Shown here piece by piece: positions 9,229 through 17,646 of a DNA stretch of 64,000 nucleotides; within the stretch, counting starts at the first letter, position 1; every line of letters begins with the position of its first letter. A model generated the notes under the pieces. That model was not told the DNA's origin. It saw nothing but the letters and a program-made list of their open reading frames with translations, and searched no databases. This DNA comes from CBDHDN01 sp965261585. Its GTDB lineage: Bacteria > Pseudomonadota > Alphaproteobacteria > UBA6615. A program made the position numbers and the translations under genes. The stretch lies in the NCBI GenBank assembly GCA_965261585.1, contig CBDHDN010000062.1, positions 1 to 64,000 of the forward strand. Direction: 5' to 3'.

Positions 9229-10353
9229 TAGTACCGGGAATCACAAATCGCGATGACGTGGTTTGAGCCTCTTCTGATGGATGTTGGTGCTGACCCAACG
9301 GAAAGGCTTGGCGGTCTTGTTGTGGGCGTGGATGAAGGCATCGATGGCGTCCCTGAGTTGTCGGGGCGAAGTGAAGCTGGCGCCGTGCAGGGCGGCGCGG
9401 CTGAGGATCGAGAACCAGATCTCGATCTGGTTGAGCCAGCTGGCGTAGTTGGGTGTGAAGTGGAAGTGGACATGGGGATGCGCCTTGAGCCAGCGGTCGC
9501 GCTTGGGCTTGTGGGTGTTCAGGTTGTCGAGAACGACATGGATCTCGCGGTCGGGATAGGCGGCCACCACACGGTTCATGAAGTCGAGGAACTCACGGCG
9601 GCGCCGCCGTTCGTAGTGTCCGGCCTGAACCTCGCCGCTGGCGACGTTGAGAGCGGCAAACAGCGTCGTCGTGCCGTGTCGCTTATAGGTGTGGCCATGG
9701 CCGATCAGGGCGCGCCCGTTCGGCAGCTTCAGATAGCCCTGGGCGCGCTCCAGCGCCTGGATGTGCGGCTTCTCGTCGACCGCCAGCACGATGGCGTCCT
9801 CCGGCGGGTGCAAGTAGAGGCCGACGATCTCGGCCGCCTTGGGGACGAACTCGGGATCGTTGCTCTGGCACCAGGATTTACGGCCGGCCAGGTCGATCTT
9901 TTGCCGGCGCAGGAAGCGCCAGATGTACTGGTCCGACACATCGCCCAGCGCCCGGGCCAGCAGTGGCGCCGTCCAGCGAGCGAAGCCGGCGGGCGGCGGC
10001 TCGTCCAACTGCGCCAGGATGCGCCGGCCCGTCTCGGCCGTGTAGATCGGCGTCGCCCCCGGCCGCGCTCGATCCGACAGCCCGGCCAGCCGTTCCGCCG
10101 CGAAGCGCGTGCGCCAGCGGCTGACCCGCCCCGGCCAGGTGCCAAGCGCCGCCGCAATGGAGCGCGTCAAGCGGCCGTCCGCCGCCAACAACACCATGCG
10201 GGCGCGCTCGCTCACGCCCTGTTCCGTCTTCGGAGATCGGACCATGCTCTCAAGCACCGCCCGCTCCTCCTCCGTCAATATGATCGGGGTCGCGTCCTGG
10301 ATGTTCATCCATCCTTTGAATCACGACTCCGCCGCCAGCGATAGCCGGTACTA
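9229..10353 (-). mobile_element. IS630-family insertion sequence, complete
   Basis: An element of about 1.12 kb with one transposase gene. Both outer boundaries carry the TA dinucleotide (9229-9230 and 10352-10353) expected of IS630 target duplication. The termini form inverted repeats starting TAGTACCGG at both ends, with further matches (ATC.C) inside. The left end lies directly behind the promoter of the RES-Xre operon. The right end lies about 30 bp from the stop of an ABC ATPase gene. Confidence 0.88.
9241..10308 (-). CDS. IS630-family transposase
   Basis: A full-length, single-frame transposase of 355 residues. The N-terminal helix-turn-helix region (about residues 10-110) includes LTEEERAVLESMVRS and GWPGRVSRWRTRF-like sequence. 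The DDE catalytic residues lie in LAVDEKPHIQAL, VLDNLNTHKPK and NQIEIWFSIL. No frameshift is needed, unlike the second IS630 element in this window. The gene fills nearly the whole element. Confidence 0.92.
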   Translation of the reverse strand: MNIQDATPIILTEEERAVLESMVRSPKTEQGVSERARMVLLAADGRLTRSIAAALGTWPGRVSRWRTRFAAERLAGLSDRARPGATPIYTAETGRRILAQLDEPPPAGFARWTAPLLARALGDVSDQYIWRFLRRQKIDLAGRKSWCQSNDPEFVPKAAEIVGLYLHPPEDAIVLAVDEKPHIQALERAQGYLKLPNGRALIGHGHTYKRHGTTTLFAALNVASGEVQAGHYERRRRREFLDFMNRVVAAYPDREIHVVLDNLNTHKPKRDRWLKAHPHVHFHFTPNYASWLNQIEIWFSILSRAALHGASFTSPRQLRDAIDAFIHAHNKTAKPFRWVSTNIHQKRLKPRHRDL

Positions 10354-10382
10354 GGGAGGTAGCCCGGCCAGGTTCTCTGGCC

Positions 10383-11138
10383 CTAGTGCGACAGGATCTG
10401 GCTGAGGAACAGTTTCGTGCGGTCGCTTTCGGGCGCCGTGAAGAACTGCTCGGGCGGGGCGGATTCGACGATCTCGCCAAAGTCCATGAAGACCATCTTG
10501 TCGGCCACGGTCTTGGCGAAGCCCATCTCGTGGGTGACCACGACCATGGTCATGCCTTCCTCGGCCAGCTCGATCATCGTGTCGAGCACTTCCTTGATCA
10601 TCTCGGGGTCGAGCGCCGAGGTCGGCTCGTCGAACAGCATGATGCGTGGCTTCATGCACAGGCTGCGGGCGATCGCGACGCGCTGCTGCTGGCCGCCGGA
10701 TAGCTCGCTCGGATACTTGGCCGCTTGCTCGGGAATGTGGACGCGCTCCAGATAGAGGCGCGCCAGCTCCTCGGCCTCGGCCTTCGCCATGCCGCGCGCC
10801 CGGGTCGGGCCGAGCGTCAGGTTCTGCAGCACGGTCAGGTGCGGGAACAGGTTGAACTGCTGGAACACCATGCCGACTTCGCGGCGGATCGCGGCGATGT
10901 TCTTCGTGTCGTCGTTGAGCTCGATGCCGTCGACGACGATCTCGCCCTCCTCGTGCTCCTCGAGGCGGTTGATGCAGCGGATCATCGTCGACTTGCCCGA
11001 ACCAGAGGGACCGCAAACGACGACCTTCTCGCTGAGCCCGACCGTCAGGTCGACGCCGCGCAGCGCCTGGAACGTGCCGAACCATTTGCTGACGCCGCGG
11101 ATCTCGATCATCAGCTCGTTGGCGACGGGCTCGGTCAC
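10383..11138 (-). CDS. Polar amino acid ABC transporter, ATP-binding protein
   Basis: A 251-residue ATPase of the GlnQ/AapP/BztD type. Walker A is GPSGSGKST, the Q-loop FQQFNLFPHL, the signature LSGGQQQRVAIARSL, Walker B IMLFDEPTSALDPE and the switch His in VVTHEMG. It energises uptake through the permeases encoded at 13300-15056, which lie on the other strand. It follows the binding-protein gene on the same strand, separated by a hairpin. The gene is intact, and the IS630 next to it lies downstream and does not disrupt it. Confidence 0.93.
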   Translation of the reverse strand: MTEPVANELMIEIRGVSKWFGTFQALRGVDLTVGLSEKVVVCGPSGSGKSTMIRCINRLEEHEEGEIVVDGIELNDDTKNIAAIRREVGMVFQQFNLFPHLTVLQNLTLGPTRARGMAKAEAEELARLYLERVHIPEQAAKYPSELSGGQQQRVAIARSLCMKPRIMLFDEPTSALDPEMIKEVLDTMIELAEEGMTMVVVTHEMGFAKTVADKMVFMDFGEIVESAPPEQFFTAPESDRTKLFLSQILSH

Positions 11139-11183
11139 GCGGCCGACTCCCTGGCAATACGGGCTATTCGGGAACGAAAAGGC

Positions 11184-11209
11184 GGCCCGCCGGACGCATC
11201 CGGCGGGCC
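11184..11209 (-). terminator. Intra-operon hairpin between binding protein and ATPase
   Basis: A perfect 11-bp stem (GGCCCGCCGGA with TCCGGCGGGCC) and a 4-nt loop, followed on the reverse strand by GCCTTTTCG. It sits in the 90-bp gap after the binding-protein gene. Such partial terminators commonly keep binding protein more abundant than ATPase. Confidence 0.65.
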
Positions 11210-11228
11210 ATGCCGATCGAACAGCGGC

Positions 11229-12062
11229 TCAGTTGGACGCCACTTGGTCGGCCCACTTGCGCCCTTTGAACCAGAATTCGTGGCGGCCCTTCAGCCAGCC
11301 GTCACGGGTCCGCAGGTCGATCCAGTTGTTGAGGAAGTTCAGCGAATCCGGATCGCCCTTGCGCAGCGCGAACGCCTCCGCCGATTTGAAGAACGGGTCG
11401 GCGATCGGCAGGTAGAGCACCTCCGGGTTGTCGAACACGGCGAACGCCGGCTTCGGCGCCGACGTGACCCACGCGTGGGCATTACCGTTCAGGACTTCCT
11501 GCTTCGCCGTCGCCTCATCGTCGAACTGGCGGATCGTCGCCTTCGGCATGAACTGGCGGACGTTGGCGACCGCCGTCGACCCGCGCCGCACGGAGATGAC
11601 GACGTTGCGCTTGTCGAAGTCGCCGGGGAACGCAAAGTTCGGCGCCAATTCCTTGCTGGCGACGATGTGCATGCCCGAGTTCGCGTAGGGCGTCGTGAAG
11701 TTGACGGTCAGGTTGCGCTGCGGCGTGATCGACATGCCTGAGATGATCATGTCGAAGTTGCCGGCGATCAGCGCCGGGATGATGCCGTCCCACAGCGTCG
11801 GGATGAACTCGATCTCGACGCCCATGTCCTCGGCGAGGCGGCTGGCGACGTCGATCTCGAAGCCGATCAGCTCGCCCTTCTTGTCGCGGATCGCCCACGG
11901 CGTGAACGTCGACAGGCCGATCTTCAGCGCGCCGCGCTGCTTGATCGATTCGATGACGCTTTCCGAAGACAGGTCCTGGGCGGTGTCGGCCTGGGCCGTG
12001 CCGGCGGTCATGAGAATCCCCGTCGCGGCCGCCGCGGCCGTCAAGAATAATCTCCTCCTCAT
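11229..12062 (-). CDS. Amino acid ABC transporter substrate-binding protein (SBP_bac_3)
   Basis: A 277-residue periplasmic protein. Residues 1-25 form a signal peptide (MRRRLFLTAAAAATGILM, cleaved near AQA). The mature part is a family 3 binding protein: GALKIGLSTFTPWAIRDKKG, then GFEIDVASRLAEDMGVEIEF and FDMIISGMSITPQR. It captures a polar amino acid or amino-acid-like compound for the ATPase at 10383 and the permeases at 13300-15056. It is divergent from the deacylase gene, so one control region can drive both halves of the cluster. Confidence 0.92.
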   Translation of the reverse strand: MRRRLFLTAAAAATGILMTAGTAQADTAQDLSSESVIESIKQRGALKIGLSTFTPWAIRDKKGELIGFEIDVASRLAEDMGVEIEFIPTLWDGIIPALIAGNFDMIISGMSITPQRNLTVNFTTPYANSGMHIVASKELAPNFAFPGDFDKRNVVISVRRGSTAVANVRQFMPKATIRQFDDEATAKQEVLNGNAHAWVTSAPKPAFAVFDNPEVLYLPIADPFFKSAEAFALRKGDPDSLNFLNNWIDLRTRDGWLKGRHEFWFKGRKWADQVASN

Positions 12063-12265
12063 TGGTCGTCTCCCTGTTTTGCAGTGTCCTCAGTTGCTGT
12101 CTCGCCGGCGCGCCGCGCGGCCGACAACCGGCCTCGATTGGCGCGCCGCAGTTGTCCTTTGCCTTTTTCCCGTTGTTCGTGGCCCGGGTGCCGATATCAT
12201 TGTCCGCCGATTGCTTCGTGCCTGGCAAGGGTCGAGTTCTTGGCGAACACTGGGATGAGCGAGAG
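12063..12265. promoter_or_regulatory. Divergent control region of the amino acid uptake cluster
   Basis: About 200 bp separate the binding-protein start (reverse) from the deacylase start (forward). It must contain both promoters. GAGCGAGAG precedes the ATG at 12266. I could not assign a clear sigma-70 promoter or operator. Confidence 0.4.
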
Positions 12266-13273
12266 ATGGACTGGTCGCAGACTCGCATTACCTGCAGCAT
12301 CGACCTCGACGGCGACGGCAAGCGGTGGGGCGATCTGCGCCTGCGCTACTCCAGCGACCGCTACGCCCTCGGCTTCATTCCGGTGCCGATCGCCGTCGTG
12401 CGCAACGGCGCCGGGCCGACGGTCCTGCTCGTCGGCGGCAACCACGGCGACGAGTTCGAGGGACCGGTGGCCCTGCTGAAGCTGGTCCATGGGCTTGACC
12501 CTGGCCGCGTCCGCGGGCGCATAATCGTGCTGCCTTGCCTCAACGCGCCGGCCGTGTGGCAGGCCACGCGGACGTCGCCGATCGACGGCGGAAACATGAA
12601 CCGAGCCTTTCCCGGCGATCCGGACGGTGGGCCAACGGCAATGTTGGCCCACCTTGTCGATGCCGTGCTGTTGCCGGACTGCGACGCGGCGATCGACTTG
12701 CATGCCGGCGGCAAGGCGTCATATTTCACGCCGTGCGCGCTGGTGACGCGCAGCGCCGATGCCGCGCTGTTCGCCGCGAACCTGGCCCTCGGCGACGCCT
12801 TCGACGCGCCGCTGACGGTGATCCTGGGCGCGCTGGCCGACGACCGTTCGCTCAACCGGGCGGCCGATCGTCGCGGCGTGGCGATGATAGCGGCGGAACT
12901 CGGCGGCGGCGGTGCCGTGTCGCAAGGGCCGCTGGGGGTGGCCGAGCGCGGCGTCGCGCGCGCGCTGGCCCATGTCGGCGTATTGCCCGACGCGACGATC
13001 GAGCCGGCGCCGCAGCGCCGCCGGGTCGAGGCGGTCTCGGCGGCGCACTATGTCCATGCGCCGACGGCCGGCATCTTCGAGCCGCGTTGTGAGGCCGGCG
13101 AGGACGTCGCGGCGGATCAAATCGCCGGCCACGTCCATCCGGTGACGGAGCCGGAGCGGCCGGCCATCGAAGTGCGTTTCTCCAGCGACGGCGTGATCAT
13201 CGGCCGCGCCGCGACCGGCCTGGTCGAACGTGGCACGATGCTGGCGACGCTGGGCACGGACGTCGCCGCCTGA
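12266..13273 (+). CDS. Zn-dependent deacylase (AspA/AstE family, DoeB-like)
   Basis: A 335-residue member of the succinylglutamate desuccinylase/aspartoacylase family. The zinc site is visible as GNHGDEFEG (His and Glu) and the later His in AIDLHAGG; NMNRAFPGDP matches the family substrate-binding segment. Length and pattern fit N-acetyl-diaminobutyrate deacetylases (DoeB/EutE) of ectoine breakdown, but other acyl-amino acids are possible. Start chosen at ATG 12266 after GAGCGAGAG; the frame is open upstream without a good start. It lies 26 nt before the permease genes, so it probably acts on the compound they import. Confidence 0.78.
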   Translation: MDWSQTRITCSIDLDGDGKRWGDLRLRYSSDRYALGFIPVPIAVVRNGAGPTVLLVGGNHGDEFEGPVALLKLVHGLDPGRVRGRIIVLPCLNAPAVWQATRTSPIDGGNMNRAFPGDPDGGPTAMLAHLVDAVLLPDCDAAIDLHAGGKASYFTPCALVTRSADAALFAANLALGDAFDAPLTVILGALADDRSLNRAADRRGVAMIAAELGGGGAVSQGPLGVAERGVARALAHVGVLPDATIEPAPQRRRVEAVSAAHYVHAPTAGIFEPRCEAGEDVAADQIAGHVHPVTEPERPAIEVRFSSDGVIIGRAATGLVERGTMLATLGTDVAA

Positions 13274-13299
13274 CCGGCGGCTTGGAGACCGCAAAGCCC

Positions 13300-14103
13300 A
13301 TGGCCATGAACATCAGAGCGAAGCGCCGACTGCGGTCATCGATCGATGTGACGGCGTTCATCCTGTTCGCCCTCGGCATCGCCTGGATCGTCCTGCGCGG
13401 CGCCGATGCCATGAACTACAATTGGCAATGGTATCGCGTGTCGCCGTTCGTCTACGAGGTCGAGGACGGCGTGTTCTATGCCGGGCCGCTGCTGCGCGGG
13501 CTGCGGGTGACGCTGATCCTGGTCGCCGAGAGCATGGTGCTGACGGTCGTCTTCGGCCTCGTCGCCGCCCTGCTCGCGCGTTCCAACTCGCTGACCGGCC
13601 GCTGGCTGTCGCGCACCTATATCGAGGTCGTGCGCAACACGCCGCTATTGGTCCAGATCTATATTTTCTATTTCGTGCTCGGGCCTATCCTCGGCCTCGA
13701 CCGGTTTTTCACCGCCGTGCTCGTGCTCGCGGTCTATGAGGGCGCCTATACCGCTGAGATTTTTCGCTCCGGCATCGAGGCCGTGCCGAAGGGCCAGTGG
13801 GAGGCCGCGCGCACGATCGCCCTGTCGCGCTTCAAGATGTACCGCTACGTCGTCCTGCCCCAGGCCGTGCGCCTCGTGCTGCCGCCGCTGACGGGGATCG
13901 CCGTGTCGCTGATCAAGGGCTCGGCGATCGCATCCGTGGTCGCCATCTTCGACCTGACGACCGAGGGCCGCAACGTGATCTCCGAGACGTTCATGACGTT
14001 CGAGATCTGGTTCACCGTCGCGGCCATGTACCTCGTGCTGACGACATCGCTGTCCTTCTTCGTCTCGTATCTGGAACGGCGGCTCGAGGCGCGGGGCGCG
14101 TGA
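13300..14103 (+). CDS. Polar amino acid ABC transporter permease 1
   Basis: A HisM/GlnP-type permease of about 267 residues. It has five or so hydrophobic helices and the EAA loop (GIEAVPKGQWEAARTIALSR, then VVLPQAVRLVLPPL). The N-terminal NYNWQWYRV segment resembles the Aap/Bzt permeases. ATG 13300 is preceded by GGAG at 13284; a TTG at 13282 is possible. It overlaps the next permease gene by one base, indicating coupled translation of a heterodimeric channel. Confidence 0.9.
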   Translation: MAMNIRAKRRLRSSIDVTAFILFALGIAWIVLRGADAMNYNWQWYRVSPFVYEVEDGVFYAGPLLRGLRVTLILVAESMVLTVVFGLVAALLARSNSLTGRWLSRTYIEVVRNTPLLVQIYIFYFVLGPILGLDRFFTAVLVLAVYEGAYTAEIFRSGIEAVPKGQWEAARTIALSRFKMYRYVVLPQAVRLVLPPLTGIAVSLIKGSAIASVVAIFDLTTEGRNVISETFMTFEIWFTVAAMYLVLTTSLSFFVSYLERRLEARGA

Positions 14104-15056
14104 TGCCGGCCGCCCTGACCCAAAGCGATGTGACCCAAACCGGGCGCGTCATGGCGCCGCCGCCGCCGCCGCGCAAGAAGGTGCGGCGTTTCAGCTGGGT
14201 GGACGGGGTGATCATCGCGGTCATCGTCGCCTTTGTCGCCACCATCGTCGTGCGCCTGCAGACCAGTCTCAACTACAACTGGGATTGGGGTCAGATCATC
14301 CCGAACTACATACTCCGCTACGACGAGGAGACCGGCCGCTGGCTGACGAACCTGCTGGCCAAGGGCTTCCTCACGACCATCAGGTTGACCATCTGGGGCT
14401 CGATCATCGCCGCGGTGATCGGCGTCGTGATGGGCATCTGCCGCATTTCCAACGTGCTGTTCCTGCGATTGGTCAGCCGCACCTATGTCGAGCTGATCCG
14501 CAACCTGCCGCCGCTCGTCTTCATCTTCGTCTTCTTCTTCTTCATCTCCAGCCAGCTTGTCCCGCTGCTCGGCATCGACGCGTTCATACGCAACGCCTCG
14601 CCGACGTTGCTGGCGGTCGTGTCGGTGCTGTTCGGCACGCCGAAGCTGCTGACGAACTTCGTCTCCGGGCTTATCGTCCTGTCGCTGTTCGAGGGCGCGT
14701 TCGTGACCGAGATCGTCCGCGCCGGCATCCAATCGATCCCCAAGGGGCAGTGGGAGGCAGGCCGGTCGATCGGGCTCAGCCGCTGGCAGCTGATGCGCGA
14801 CGTCGTCTTGCCCCAGGCGCTGCACAAGGTGCTGCCGCCGCTCGCCGGCCAGTTCATCAACGTCGTCAAGGACTCTTCGATCATCTCGCTGATCTCGATT
14901 CAGGAGCTGACGTTTTCCGCCATCGAGGTGTCGGTGTCGACGGGGCGCATCTTCGAGGTCTGGCTCACCGTCGCCGTCATGTATTTCGCCATCTGCTTCC
15001 TGTTCTCCACGGTCTTCCGGCAGTTGGAGCGGCGCACGGCGCGGGCGCGCGGCTAG
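14103..15056 (+). CDS. Polar amino acid ABC transporter permease 2
   Basis: A permease of 317 residues that starts at an ATG overlapping the stop of the preceding gene. A proline-rich basic leader (PPPPPRKKVRRFSWVDG) precedes the first membrane helix. The NYNWDWGQIIP segment mirrors permease 1. The EAA loop is GIQSIPKGQWEAGRSIGLSR, then VVLPQALHKVLPPLAG. It forms the membrane channel with permease 1, driven by the ATPase encoded at 10383. Confidence 0.9.
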   Translation: MPAALTQSDVTQTGRVMAPPPPPRKKVRRFSWVDGVIIAVIVAFVATIVVRLQTSLNYNWDWGQIIPNYILRYDEETGRWLTNLLAKGFLTTIRLTIWGSIIAAVIGVVMGICRISNVLFLRLVSRTYVELIRNLPPLVFIFVFFFFISSQLVPLLGIDAFIRNASPTLLAVVSVLFGTPKLLTNFVSGLIVLSLFEGAFVTEIVRAGIQSIPKGQWEAGRSIGLSRWQLMRDVVLPQALHKVLPPLAGQFINVVKDSSIISLISIQELTFSAIEVSVSTGRIFEVWLTVAVMYFAICFLFSTVFRQLERRTARARG

Positions 15057-15065
15057 GTGAGTGGC

Positions 15066-16295
15066 ATGACGGATCCCGGCGCACCGACACTAAACGACTA
15101 TCTCGACGCGCCGACCATCGCCGCGCTCAACCGGCCGGCACTGGCCGACGCGCGCGGCCTCCCGGCCCGCATTTATACGAGCGACGGCTTTTTAGCGCTC
15201 GAGCAGCGGCGCCTGTTTCCGCGCACCTGGACCTCCGTCGCCTTCGCCGCCGACGTCCCGGCCGCAGGCGACGCCATCCCGGCGTCGGTGGCCGGCGTGC
15301 CGATCATCGTCGTGCGTGACGAGGCCGGGACGATCCGCGCATTCCACAATGTCTGCCGCCACCGCGCGACGACTGTGCTGACCGAACCGTGCAAAGGGCT
15401 GAGCCATTTCCAATGCCCCTATCACGCCTGGACCTATGCCCTCGACGGCGCGCTTGTCGCGACGCCGTTCTGGGACGGCACGGCAAAGGCAACGAAACAG
15501 CCAGTCGATGCCGCGGCGAATGGCCTCGTGCCGGTGCGCTGCGGCGTCTGGAATCACGTGATCTTCGTCAACCTGGACGGTGATGCACCGCCGCTCGACC
15601 ACTACCTGGCGCCGATGACGGCGGAAGTCGCCCACCTCGATCTCGCGGCGCTGACCTGTGGCCACCGTGCAAGCTGGACGTTCAAGGCCAACTGGAAGCT
15701 GGTGATGGAGAACTGGGAGGTCTACCACCACGTCTGGGTCCACCAAGGCACCTTCGACAAGATGTCGGACGAGGTCGACCCGGCGACCGGCGAGCCCTTC
15801 ACCGACATGATCGCCGACGGCAACGTGCTGTTGCTGCGGGCCAACGCGGGCCATCCCGAACGAGTGCCCGACACGGCGGCCGACGGGACCCGTTTGCCGC
15901 GACTGCCGGCCTGTAACGGCGTCGGCCAGACGCATGGCGCGGCCAACGCCATCCTGCCGAACACAACCGTGACCGTGGGCCCGGCAATCTACGCGCCGGT
16001 CGTCTACACACCGCTCGCGCCGGGTCTCACCCGGGCCGACATGGCCTGGTACTTCGTGTCCGAGGCGGCGACCGGGCCGCAGCACGCCGCCGCACGCGAT
16101 GCCGCGATCGACCGTTGGCTCGGGCCCGATCGTTCGCTCGACGACCGCCGCGGCATTCGCGCCCAGGATCATCGCTGTATGGAGCTGCAGCAGGCCGCCC
16201 GCGCATCGCCGGTCGCCGATGACGTCAAGTTCTCGCCGGTCTGGGAAGCGGACGTGCGCTATTTCCAGACTTGGCTGGTAGAAAAGCTGAGTTGA
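15066..16295 (+). CDS. Rieske non-heme iron oxygenase alpha subunit (CntA/GbcA-like)
   Basis: About 409 residues. The Rieske 2Fe-2S site is CRHRATTV and CPYHAWTY (about residues 97-120). The mononuclear iron site is MENWEVYHHVWVH (about residues 215-227), with a Glu in the bridging position as in carnitine- and betaine-cleaving oxygenases rather than the Asp of naphthalene dioxygenase. It likely hydroxylates or demethylates an imported amine. ATG at 15066 is preferred to the GTG at 15057. A dedicated reductase is not visible nearby. Confidence 0.82.
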   Translation: MTDPGAPTLNDYLDAPTIAALNRPALADARGLPARIYTSDGFLALEQRRLFPRTWTSVAFAADVPAAGDAIPASVAGVPIIVVRDEAGTIRAFHNVCRHRATTVLTEPCKGLSHFQCPYHAWTYALDGALVATPFWDGTAKATKQPVDAAANGLVPVRCGVWNHVIFVNLDGDAPPLDHYLAPMTAEVAHLDLAALTCGHRASWTFKANWKLVMENWEVYHHVWVHQGTFDKMSDEVDPATGEPFTDMIADGNVLLLRANAGHPERVPDTAADGTRLPRLPACNGVGQTHGAANAILPNTTVTVGPAIYAPVVYTPLAPGLTRADMAWYFVSEAATGPQHAAARDAAIDRWLGPDRSLDDRRGIRAQDHRCMELQQAARASPVADDVKFSPVWEADVRYFQTWLVEKLS

Positions 16296-16306
16296 GGACG
16301 GTGCCC

Positions 16307-17644
16307 GTGAACGTCCGCCGCCAGCCCTACAACGGCTACCACCGCACCGCGCCCGCGGCCGCTGATGCGGAGCTTACCCATGTCGGGCCGGGCACGCCGT
16401 GCGGCGAATATCTGCGCCGCTTCTGGCACCCCGTCGCCCTGTCCTCCCAGCTCACCGACCTGCCGCTGGCGTTGCGGGTGCTGGGCGAGGACCTGGTCGC
16501 GTTCCGCGACTTGAGCGGCCGCGTCGGCCTGCTGCACAAGCACTGCAGCCACCGCCGCACGTCGCTGGAATACGGCATCATCGCCAAGCGCGGCATCCGC
16601 TGCTGCTATCACGGCTGGCTGTTCGACATCGACGGCCGCATCCTGGAGACGCCGGGCGAGCCGGCGACGAGCCGCATTCGCGACAAGCTGTGCCACGGCG
16701 CCTATCCGGCGTTCGAATACAAGGGGCTCGTGTTCGCCTATTTCGGCCCGCCCGACGCGAAGCCCGAATTTCCGCGCTGCGACACGTTCGAGCTGCCGGG
16801 CACCGACATGGTGCCCTACGCCATCGACTATCCCTGCAACTGGCTGCAGGTGAACGAGAACCCGATGGATCCCGTGCACAGCGTCTTCCTGCATACGCGG
16901 GTGACCCGCGCCCACTTCAACCCGGCGTGGGGCGAGCTCGCCGTCGTCGAGTGGCATCCGATGGCCGACGGCACCGGCATTTACCTGACGAACGCGCGGC
17001 GCTGGGGCGAGTACGTCTGGGTCCGCACCGCGGAGGTCATGGCGCCCAACTTCGCCCAGCCGCCGGATATCTTTCAGGACCCCGACCGCGAGAAGTTCTT
17101 CCCGCGCGTCGGCATCAGCAAGTGGACCGTGCCCGTCGACGACACGCACTGCCGGATCATCGCCTGGCGCCATTTCAGCGACGAGCTCGACCTCGGCGGC
17201 AAGGGCGACCGGACCAGGGTCGGTCTCAACCGGGTCGACTTCATCGGCCAGACCGGCATCGAGCGCAGCTATGAGGACGGCCAGCGCGTCCCCGGCGACT
17301 ACGAGGCACAGATCAGCCAGGGGCCGATCACCGTCCATGCGCTGGAGCAGCTGGGCGAGACCGACCGCGGCGTCGCCATGCTGCGCAAGCACCTGCGCCA
17401 GTGCGTGCGTAACGTCCAGGCCGGTGGCGCGCCGCCGCGCCCGCGTGTCGCCGACGACGGCACCGTGCCAACCCTTGCCGGCGACGTCATCGTCCGTGTC
17501 GCGACCTCGAACAGCGACGACCGCGCCCTCCAGCGCGACCTCGGCCGCAAGATCGGCGCCCTCGTCGTCGACACCATGGGCCTCACCCACCGTGACCGCC
17601 AGGCCGAGATCGAGCGCCGCGTTCGCGCGGTTGTGGAGGCATAG
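16307..17644 (+). CDS. Rieske oxygenase, phthalate-dioxygenase-like
   Basis: About 445 residues of a second, unrelated Rieske oxygenase. Rieske ligands are in KHCSHRRTSLEYG and CCYHGWLFD. The catalytic iron motif is NENPMDPVHSVFLH, with the Asp typical of the phthalate 4,5-dioxygenase group. GAGGA at 16294 points to GTG 16307 (or GTG 16301). It begins immediately after the first Rieske gene and ends 2 nt before the desaturase, so the three are one transcription unit. Two oxygenases of different classes suggest successive oxidations of one substrate. Confidence 0.82.
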   Translation: MNVRRQPYNGYHRTAPAAADAELTHVGPGTPCGEYLRRFWHPVALSSQLTDLPLALRVLGEDLVAFRDLSGRVGLLHKHCSHRRTSLEYGIIAKRGIRCCYHGWLFDIDGRILETPGEPATSRIRDKLCHGAYPAFEYKGLVFAYFGPPDAKPEFPRCDTFELPGTDMVPYAIDYPCNWLQVNENPMDPVHSVFLHTRVTRAHFNPAWGELAVVEWHPMADGTGIYLTNARRWGEYVWVRTAEVMAPNFAQPPDIFQDPDREKFFPRVGISKWTVPVDDTHCRIIAWRHFSDELDLGGKGDRTRVGLNRVDFIGQTGIERSYEDGQRVPGDYEAQISQGPITVHALEQLGETDRGVAMLRKHLRQCVRNVQAGGAPPRPRVADDGTVPTLAGDVIVRVATSNSDDRALQRDLGRKIGALVVDTMGLTHRDRQAEIERRVRAVVEA

Positions 17645-17646
17645 CG

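Noticed and set aside
12535..13092. Alternative frames inside the deacylase gene
   Set aside because: No start signal, composition typical of a shifted high-GC gene, and the deacylase frame has zinc-site motifs.
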